From an uncultured Actinomycetes bacterium (GTDB lineage Bacteria > Actinomycetota > Thermoleophilia > Solirubrobacterales > 70-9): a stretch of DNA of 64,000 bases. The position numbers and the translations under genes were made by a program. The notes beneath the pieces are model-generated. The model had not been told where the DNA came from and did not search any database. It saw only the letters and a program-made list of their open reading frames with translations. The stretch lies in assembly GCA_946482365.1 (NCBI GenBank), contig CAMLQY010000003.1, positions 79,777-143,776 on the forward strand. Reading direction: 5' to 3'. Of this stretch, positions 58,278 to 64,000 are shown in pieces (the stretch's first letter is position 1; each line of letters begins with the position of its first letter).

Positions 58278-58745
58278 ATGAGTAGGCGCGACCAGATCAA
58301 GTTGACCGACGCGGAGCTCCTGGAGCTGCTGGGCGGAGAGCGGATCGCCGTCGTCACCAGCCTCGGGCCGCGCGGTTGGCCGCACTCGATGCCGATGTGG
58401 TTCGTCCCCCGCCAGGGCGAGATCTGGATCTGGACCTACGCGAAGTCCCAGAAGGTGCGTAACCTCGAACGCGACCCCCGCGCCACGCTGCTGGTCGAGA
58501 CCGGGCACGAGTACGGCGAGCTGCGCGGGGCGATGATCGAGGCCGAGGCCGAGATCCACCGCGATCCCGAGACTGTGGTCGGCTTCGCAGAGGAGCTGAC
58601 GCTGCGATACGCCGAGGGGATCTCCTCCGTCGAGGGCGACGCCAAGGCGGCGCTCGAAGCGCAGGCGCCGAAGCGCGTGGCGATCCATTTCAAGCCGGTC
58701 CGCACCGCGACCTGGGACCACCGCAAGCTGGGCGGAACGTACTAG
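58278..58745 (+). CDS. Pyridoxamine 5'-phosphate oxidase-like (FDOR) flavin/F420 protein
   Basis: A 155-aa split-barrel protein: LTDAELLELLGGERIAVVTS, GWPHSMPMWFVPRQGEIWIWT, KSQKVRNLERDPRATLLVE. These are typical of actinobacterial FDORs that bind F420 or FMN and reduce or oxidise diverse substrates. Substrate and cofactor cannot be decided. I chose ATG 58278; the frame upstream to 58179 overlaps the toxin-antitoxin promoter. Confidence 0.82.
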   Translation: MSRRDQIKLTDAELLELLGGERIAVVTSLGPRGWPHSMPMWFVPRQGEIWIWTYAKSQKVRNLERDPRATLLVETGHEYGELRGAMIEAEAEIHRDPETVVGFAEELTLRYAEGISSVEGDAKAALEAQAPKRVAIHFKPVRTATWDHRKLGGTY

Positions 58746-58821
58746 CACCGCCGCCTGGCGAACCGCGACTTGCCCAGCGCGCCCGGGTTGGAGCTGATCC
58801 ACCCGGTACCTTCCGCGACCG

Positions 58822-59943
58822 ATGAGACGACGACTGATCACAGCCACGGCGATCGCCGCCATCGCCATCGCGATCGCGGCCGTCAGCGCCGGAGGCAGGA
58901 CCGCCCCCCCACCCAGCTCCTTCTTCGGGATCGGCCCGCAGACGGAGTTGACCGAGGCCGACGTCCGCTACATGGACGCGGGCGGCGTCGGCGCCATCCG
59001 GGTGCCGGTGCAGTGGGCGCTGGTGCAGCCGAGCGCGAAGCGGGTCTACGACTGGTCCGGGCTGGACGCGACCCTGGAGCTCGCCTCCCGGGCGGGCATG
59101 ACCGTCCTGCCGTTCCTCTACGGCACCCCGGGCTGGCTCGAGCGCGAACAGACGACGATGCCGATCGACAGCACCCGCGCACGCGCCGCCTGGAGGGCGT
59201 TCGTCCGGGCCGCGGTGGAACGCTACGGGCCGGACGGCGAGTTCTGGGCCGAGCACGCGCCTGCCGTCGCCGAAGCAGGCGACGTGGTGGCGATCCCGCG
59301 CCCGATGCCGATCCGGACCTGGCAGGTGTGGAACGAGGCGAACTTCTTCTACTTCGCCTATCCGGTCTCACCGAGTCGCTACGCGCGGCTGCTGAAGCTG
59401 ACCCACGGCGCGATCAAGTCTGCCGACCCGGGGGCGGATGTGATGCTCTCGGGCCTCTTCGGCGACCCCGACGAGGAAGGCAGGCGGGGAATGGACGCCG
59501 CCAGGTTCCTCGCCGCCCTCTACCGCATGCCCGGCATCGAGCGGTACTTCGATGCGGTGGCCCTGCACCCGTACGCGTTCCACGTCGAGGACCTGGAAGA
59601 GCTGACCGAGGACATGCGCGCCGTAGTAGTCGCCGGCCACGATCCCGGCACCGAGCTTCACGTCACCGAGATGGGCTGGGGCTCGCAGAACGACCCGCAC
59701 ATAGTCGCCTTCGAGCAGGGGATGGCGGGCCAGGCCCGCGAACTCCGCGGTGCCTACCGCTACCTGATCGGCAATCGCCACCGCCTCAACCTCGAGGGGA
59801 CTTACTGGTTCTCCTGGAAGGACGTCCCCGGCGTCTGCGACTTCTGCGACTCGGTCGGCCTCTTCCATGCCGGCCCCCGATTCCGCCCCAAGCCGGCGTG
59901 GCGGGCCTTCGTCTCCGTCACCGGCGGCCGGGCGCGGCCGTAG
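58822..59943 (+). CDS. Exported glycoside hydrolase (clan A TIM barrel, GH39/GH5-like)
   Basis: A 373-aa exported enzyme with an N-terminal hydrophobic segment (ITATAIAAIAIAIAAVSAG). The (beta/alpha)8 barrel has the acid/base Glu in VWNEANFFY (Glu172) and the nucleophile Glu in HVTEMGWG (Glu283), as in retaining clan GH-A enzymes. It lies upstream of polysaccharide polymerisation and export genes, so it may trim the exopolysaccharide. The substrate is unknown. Confidence 0.84.
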   Translation: MRRRLITATAIAAIAIAIAAVSAGGRTAPPPSSFFGIGPQTELTEADVRYMDAGGVGAIRVPVQWALVQPSAKRVYDWSGLDATLELASRAGMTVLPFLYGTPGWLEREQTTMPIDSTRARAAWRAFVRAAVERYGPDGEFWAEHAPAVAEAGDVVAIPRPMPIRTWQVWNEANFFYFAYPVSPSRYARLLKLTHGAIKSADPGADVMLSGLFGDPDEEGRRGMDAARFLAALYRMPGIERYFDAVALHPYAFHVEDLEELTEDMRAVVVAGHDPGTELHVTEMGWGSQNDPHIVAFEQGMAGQARELRGAYRYLIGNRHRLNLEGTYWFSWKDVPGVCDFCDSVGLFHAGPRFRPKPAWRAFVSVTGGRARP

Positions 59944-60000
59944 TGCGACCCCCGAGCCGTTTAGGCTCTTCTGTTTCTTGACTGCAAGGACTTCACCCGC

Positions 60001-61374
60001 GTGATCGTCGCGGCAGCCCTTTTCCTCGCCGCGCTGGCCGTCGCCCTGTTCGGCGGCCGCAAGGGCCTGCGAGCGCTCGTCGCCGCCGCCGTGGTCCTCG
60101 CGCCGCTGCGCGGCGGCCTGCTTGCGCTTGCCGACGACATCTCCCTGGGCGATCCCGGGCTGACCGTCAACGCCCTCGTCCCGAGCCTCGTGGCGGCCAT
60201 CGCGATCGGTTGCGTCGTCCAGAAGAGGCCAAGCCTCGAGGACTTCCCGCGACCCCTGCTGATCGGCTGGGGGCTGATCGCGCTCACGGTCCTGCTCAGC
60301 TATCCGGCGAGCGTGGTCGGGCTGAAGCTGTACGGGATCGGCGTCGCCCAGTACCTCGTCTACCCGACCTTCGCTTTGGCGATATGGCCCCTGCTGGAGC
60401 CCGGCGACACGCGGCGGCTGACCCGCCTCCTCGTCGCGCTCGGGGCCGTCGTCGCGACCACCGTGCTGCTCCAGGCCTGCGGCGTCGAAGGCTTCATCCA
60501 GGCCGCGAGCGCCCAGGTGGACGGGCTGGCCGCCAACCGCTTCGCCGGCGTCACCGGGAGCTACCTGCACACCTCGGCCTTCCTCGGCTGCACCGCCGTC
60601 ATCGCGATGGGGGAGCTTCCGCGCCTGCAGGGGGCGCCGGCCCGCGTCGCCGGCTCGGCCCTGCTCGCGGCGATCCTCAGCGGGGTGGTCCTCACGTTCA
60701 GCCGCTCCGGGGTGGTGATCTCGCTGATCGGCCTCGCCGCACTCTTCCTCTTCGCCGTTCGCGGCATGCGCCTCCGCTTCGCCGCCCTGGTCGTGCCGGC
60801 GATCGCGATCGCCGTCGCCGCGGGCTCGATCGGCGGGGTCTCGCCCGGTGCCGCCGGGGCTCGCGTCACCTCCGGCTTCGACCCGAGCCAGGACGAGGGG
60901 AACAAGCTGCGCCGGGAATCGTTCGACAAGGGCTTCCAGGTCTACGGCGACGCGACGGCGGTGCAGAAGGCGATCGGCCGGGGCGTGGCCTCGACCGGCA
61001 ACGCCCAGCAGCTGGTCGAGGACGCATCGCCCATCGTCACGGTCGAGAGCTACTACCTGAAGCTGCTGGTCGAGACAGGCGCCATCGGCCTGCTGCTGAT
61101 CGGCGGCTTCCTGGCCTGGGCCGCCTTCGTCTTCGGCCTCGGGGCCTGGAAGCCGGTCGATCCGTGGACGGCGGGGGCCGCCTCGGCCGGGCTCGGCCTC
61201 TCCCTCTACAACGTCATCTACCCCGCCCTCGAGACCCAGATCCTCGCCCTGACGTGGTGGCTCCTGCTCACGGCGAACCTGCGGATCCGGGCGGAGTCTC
61301 CAGCGTCGGCCACACGGCCCGGGGGAGACGACGCGCGGGATTCGGCGGAGCGGGCCCCGGCCCTGGCCCGTTGA
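60001..61374 (+). CDS. O-antigen ligase/polymerase-like membrane protein (Wzy/WaaL family)
   Basis: A 457-aa protein with about 10-12 transmembrane helices starting at the first residues (VAAALFLAALAVALFGG) and one large extracytoplasmic loop (about residues 285-350, SGFDPSQDEGNKLRRESFDK). This topology fits O-antigen ligases and polysaccharide polymerases. It would join repeat units of the envelope polysaccharide with the downstream flippase. GTG start. Confidence 0.8.
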   Translation: MIVAAALFLAALAVALFGGRKGLRALVAAAVVLAPLRGGLLALADDISLGDPGLTVNALVPSLVAAIAIGCVVQKRPSLEDFPRPLLIGWGLIALTVLLSYPASVVGLKLYGIGVAQYLVYPTFALAIWPLLEPGDTRRLTRLLVALGAVVATTVLLQACGVEGFIQAASAQVDGLAANRFAGVTGSYLHTSAFLGCTAVIAMGELPRLQGAPARVAGSALLAAILSGVVLTFSRSGVVISLIGLAALFLFAVRGMRLRFAALVVPAIAIAVAAGSIGGVSPGAAGARVTSGFDPSQDEGNKLRRESFDKGFQVYGDATAVQKAIGRGVASTGNAQQLVEDASPIVTVESYYLKLLVETGAIGLLLIGGFLAWAAFVFGLGAWKPVDPWTAGAASAGLGLSLYNVIYPALETQILALTWWLLLTANLRIRAESPASATRPGGDDARDSAERAPALAR

Positions 61375-61393
61375 GGGCAGCCGGCCCCCGCCG

Positions 61394-62722
61394 GTGGCCC
61401 CGGCCGCTGTGAGGGCGCTCGCGAAACTGGAGCAGAGGTTCGCCGCCAGGCCGCGGATGAGGGCGAGCCTGATAGTCGTCGGCGGCAACGCGGTCGGCGC
61501 CGCCGCGGCGTTCGCGGCGGCGATCGTCGCGGCGAGGGTCTCGTTCGACGAGTTCGCCGCCTTCGGCGTCGGCCTCGCCGTCCACAGCCTCGCGGTCCAG
61601 TTCGCCGATCTCGGCCTCGGCACTGTGGCGATCGCCGAGACCGCCGACTCGGCACACCCAGCGGTCGCGCGGAGGAAGCTGCGCAGCCTGATGCTGCACA
61701 GGCTCCGCACCGGAGCCGTGATCGCCGTCGGGGTCCTCGCCGTAGTCCTCCTGCTTCCGCCTTTGGCCCCGTACCGCACGGCTGCTTCGATCGGCGCAGC
61801 CGGCGAGGTCTTCGGCAGCCTCGCCTTCTTCCTGATCTGGGCGCTGCAGGGCCAACGACGCTTCGTCCACGCGGGAACGCTGCAGAGCGTCCAGGGCGCC
61901 CTCCGCCTCGCCTTCGTCGGAGCGTGCGCCATCGCCGGCCTCGGGTCGGCTTCGATGATGATCGGCTACGCGGTGCTGGCCCCGGCGCTGACGGCGCTGC
62001 TGGGCGGCTTCCTGCTGTTCTCGAGGTCCTCACCCGAGGACCTCGGTGCCGGCCCCGCGACGTCGCCTGCCGAGATCGATCTCGAGCGGCGGCGGGTGAT
62101 GGCCGTCACCGGCATCTTCTCGGCGCTGGTCATCAACGGCGACGTGCTGCTGCTGGCGATGCTGGCGGGCGAGCACGACGTGGCCTCCTACACGGCCGCC
62201 TGGCGCTTCAGCTCGGGGGTCCTGCTGGTCAACACGGCGATCGCCAGCGCCCTGCTGCCGTTCATAGTCACCGCTCCCGACGCCTGGGCGGAGGCGAAGC
62301 TGCTCGTCCGGCGAGGTCTCGCGATTACCGGGGGCTGGCTCGTCCTGGTGCCCGCGATGGCGGTGATCGGGCCGATCCTCCTCGGTGCCATCGGCGAGGA
62401 CGCGAAGACGCCGCTGATCATCCTCCTCGTCGCCTTCGCCATCGACGGCTTCTACTTCGCCGTCTACCAGATCTACCTGAGGGTGCGGCGCGAGCGGCTG
62501 CTGCTCGCGATCGCGGTCGTCGAGCTCGCGGTCATGGCCGGCGTCACCGTCCTGCTCCGCGACGAGGGGGCCTCGGCGCCGGCCTTCGGCCAGCTCGCGG
62601 CGAGGGTCGTCGTCTGCCTCATCGTCGTCACGCCGATCGTGCTCGCGGTGGCGAAGCGCTGTGACTGGTTTAGGACCTATCCCGCCGCCGGGCGTCCGGA
62701 CGCCGGCGCAGCCGCCGGTTGA
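61394..62722 (+). CDS. Polysaccharide flippase (Wzx/MATE-like)
   Basis: A 442-aa integral membrane protein with about 12-14 helices in two halves (for example AVGAAAAFAAAIVAARVSF, VIAVGVLAVVLLLPP, LVLVPAMAVIGPILLG). It resembles lipid-linked oligosaccharide flippases of the MOP superfamily. It lies 19 nt after the polymerase gene, and its 3' end overlaps the convergent glycosyltransferase by 53 nt. Confidence 0.83.
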   Translation: MAPAAVRALAKLEQRFAARPRMRASLIVVGGNAVGAAAAFAAAIVAARVSFDEFAAFGVGLAVHSLAVQFADLGLGTVAIAETADSAHPAVARRKLRSLMLHRLRTGAVIAVGVLAVVLLLPPLAPYRTAASIGAAGEVFGSLAFFLIWALQGQRRFVHAGTLQSVQGALRLAFVGACAIAGLGSASMMIGYAVLAPALTALLGGFLLFSRSSPEDLGAGPATSPAEIDLERRRVMAVTGIFSALVINGDVLLLAMLAGEHDVASYTAAWRFSSGVLLVNTAIASALLPFIVTAPDAWAEAKLLVRRGLAITGGWLVLVPAMAVIGPILLGAIGEDAKTPLIILLVAFAIDGFYFAVYQIYLRVRRERLLLAIAVVELAVMAGVTVLLRDEGASAPAFGQLAARVVVCLIVVTPIVLAVAKRCDWFRTYPAAGRPDAGAAAG

Positions 62723-63626
62723 GCGAGTTGGCCAGGGGCACCTCCGGCATGTCGTCTCCGGGGAGCTGGCGGGTGGGGAGGCCGGACGCCTCGCTCCAGC
62801 CGCGCCACCTGCCGGTCACGCCCCGAAGGGTCCGGTCGAGGACGATCTGGCCGGCGCAGATGGCCCCCTCGCAGAGCAGGGTGCGCGCCGCCCCGCCGGG
62901 CCGGGCCATCACCCCGTAGCGGCGCAGCATGTAGCCCCTGCTCCAGCCGGTGAGGGCGTACTTGGCGCCTGGATCGTGACCCAGCGTCGCCGAGTAGCCG
63001 TGCCGGGCCCTGGCGAGATGGGCAAGCGCGCACCTTCCCCCGGCCGCCCGCAGCCTCAGGCCCAGGTCGAGGTCCTCGTAGTAGGCGAAGATCCTCTCGT
63101 CGAACCCGCCCACTCCCTCGAAGGCCGCGCGGCGGTAGAGCGCCGCCCCTCCCGAGGGGGCCAGCGGCGGCGGCGCTCCGGCCAGCGAGGCGACCGGGAG
63201 CCCGTTCATGTAGTCGAACGCCATCAGCGTCCGCCGGTCGGCGATCACGCCGGCCGAGTCGATCAGCTCGGGGGAGCGCTCCTTGAGCAGGGTGCCGGCC
63301 ACCATGTCCACGCCGGGGACGAGCGCGGCGAGCATCTGCTCGACGAAGTCCGGCTCGCAGCGGACGTCGGTGTTGAGCAGGATCAGCGGATCGCCTCCGT
63401 GCTGGGCGATGGCCCGGTTCAGGGCCGGGCCGAAGCCGAAGTTGCGCTCCAGTGCGACCACCGTCGTGCCCGGGAAGCGGCTCCGGGCCATCGCCACCGA
63501 GTCGTCCTCGGAGGCGTTGTCGACCAGCACGACCCGGCAGGCGGCCGTCTGGGCGGCGAGGCTGTCGAGGAGGAGGGAGAGCCGCGCCGATCCGTTCAGG
63601 TTGGGGATGTAGATCGTCGCACGCAT
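62670..63626 (-). CDS. GT2-family glycosyltransferase (rhamnosyltransferase-like)
   Basis: A 318-aa inverting glycosyltransferase with a GT-A fold: IYIPNLNGSARLSLLLDSL, VLVDNASEDDS, the sugar-nucleotide/metal motif LLNTDVRCEPD, and GGFDERIFAYYEDLDLGLR carrying the catalytic acid. WbbL-like proteins transfer rhamnose from dTDP-rhamnose, and a dTDP-glucose synthase gene is divergent. The ATG at 63626 begins directly at the fold; the longer frame to 63788 covers the divergent gene. Confidence 0.85.
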   Translation of the reverse strand: MRATIYIPNLNGSARLSLLLDSLAAQTAACRVVLVDNASEDDSVAMARSRFPGTTVVALERNFGFGPALNRAIAQHGGDPLILLNTDVRCEPDFVEQMLAALVPGVDMVAGTLLKERSPELIDSAGVIADRRTLMAFDYMNGLPVASLAGAPPPLAPSGGAALYRRAAFEGVGGFDERIFAYYEDLDLGLRLRAAGGRCALAHLARARHGYSATLGHDPGAKYALTGWSRGYMLRRYGVMARPGGAARTLLCEGAICAGQIVLDRTLRGVTGRWRGWSEASGLPTRQLPGDDMPEVPLANSLNRRLRRRPDARRRDRS

Positions 63627-63687
63627 GGAAAGGCGCCCGCCAGTCACGCGACGATAGCCTTCCCGCGACGTGCAGGACTCTCCCCCC

Positions 63688-64000
63688 GTGCAAGACCTGA
63701 AAGGCCTGATCCTCTCCGGCGGAGCCGGCACGCGGCTGCGGCCGATCACCCACACTTCGGCGAAGCAGCTCGTGCCCGTCGCGAACAAGCCCGTGCTCTT
63801 CTACGGGATCGAGGCCCTGGTCGACGCCGGCGTCACCGAGATCGGGATCATCATCGCGCCGGAGACCGGCGAGGAGATCCGCGCCGCGGCCGGCGACGGC
63901 TCGGCCTTCGGGGCGGAGATCACCTACATCGTCCAGGACGAGCCCGCCGGGCTCGCCCACGCGGTCCTCACCGCGGAGGAGTTCATCGCGGGCTCGCCCT
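63688..64000 (+). CDS. rfbA: Glucose-1-phosphate thymidylyltransferase, partial (3' end outside window)
   Basis: The first 104 codons of a nucleotidyltransferase: [53 protein letters not shown]. The motif order matches the long StrD-like RmlA enzymes making dTDP-glucose from dTTP and glucose-1-phosphate. Start is GTG 63688, or GTG 63670 (TAGCCT 9 nt before it). The frame is open to the window end. Confidence 0.88.
   Translation, partial: MQDLKGLILSGGAGTRLRPITHTSAKQLVPVANKPVLFYGIEALVDAGVTEIGIIIAPETGEEIRAAAGDGSAFGAEITYIVQDEPAGLAHAVLTAEEFIAGSP

Noticed and set aside
59368..61932. 854-codon open frame on the minus strand
   Set aside because: It is antisense to the glycosidase, polymerase and flippase genes, is low-complexity, and lacks any domain pattern; high GC keeps antisense frames open.
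1..64000. CRISPR arrays, insertion sequences, prophage structural genes
   Set aside because: No regularly spaced short repeats, no transposase and no phage structural or lysis genes were seen in any frame.

Overview
The window comes from a high-GC bacterial chromosome, almost certainly an actinobacterium and probably Thermoleophilia/Solirubrobacterales-like. The reasons are very GC-rich codon use, a fused PafBC-type WYL regulator, many GTG/TTG starts, -10 boxes placed so close to start codons that leaderless mRNAs are implied, and a monofunctional Sat/CysC sulfate-assimilation set. The taxon is an inference from gene content, not from a marker gene. Most of the window is ordinary chromosomal housekeeping; one short stretch (about 38.1-45.0 kb) is clearly accessory.

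Layout. 0-5.6 kb: an amine/amino-acid catabolism operon (class III aminotransferase, PucR regulator, alanine dehydrogenase, aminobutyraldehyde-type dehydrogenase). 5.6-11.4 kb: a secreted RTX-repeat protein, a 0.33-kb gap rich in nested inverted repeats, two divergent TetR regulators (one a rare tandem double TetR), a VapBC pair, dodecin and a rhodanese. 11.4-15.7 kb: assimilatory sulfate reduction (sulfite reductase, APS reductase, ATP sulfurylase, APS kinase). 15.9-23.4 kb: PHP phosphoesterase, biotin-dependent carboxylase alpha subunit, secreted sulfatase, HAD enzyme, succinyl-CoA synthetase. 23.4-28.5 kb: DUF4389 membrane protein, M48 protease and two paralogous exported proteins, with a duplicated scrap of sucD between the paralogs. 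28.5-38.0 kb: aminotransferase, DtxR regulator, HAD phosphatase, delta-60-repeat protein, divergent dihydropteroate-synthase-like protein, MrfA-type helicase, SLOG-type protein, and an exported GH15-like protein whose frame has no stop before its terminator-like hairpin.

At 38.07 kb a tRNA-Phe gene is followed by a 5-kb integrated element. It is bounded by a 51-bp exact direct repeat of the tRNA 3' part (38092-38142 and 43070-43120). The element carries a VapBC pair, an XRE repressor plus ImmA/IrrE-type protease, and, divergently, a four-gene ubiquitin-like conjugation operon: a Ubl with a short tail after a terminal Gly, an E2-like protein with no cysteine, a JAB-E1 fusion, and a DUF6527-like protein. 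Two related palindromes sit in the divergent promoter. No integrase is visible. Just outside the right repeat is a decayed DUF262/DUF1524 (GmrSD-like) gene with a frameshift and a lost start codon. This element is the most interesting part of the window and looks like a compact, switchable defence or stress cassette.

45.2-64 kb returns to chromosomal genes: SDR, FAH-family hydrolase, methyltransferase, ArsC/ArsR, HD nuclease, PafBC, metallo-hydrolase, penicillin acylase, DUF1906 protein, DJ-1/PfpI protein, a third toxin-antitoxin pair, a flavin/F420-type oxidoreductase, and the start of an exopolysaccharide cluster (glycosidase, polymerase/ligase, flippase, glycosyltransferase, RmlA) that runs off the right edge. 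Across the window, gene ends are often marked by long perfect hairpins without U-tracts; two of these hairpins lie inside reading frames.
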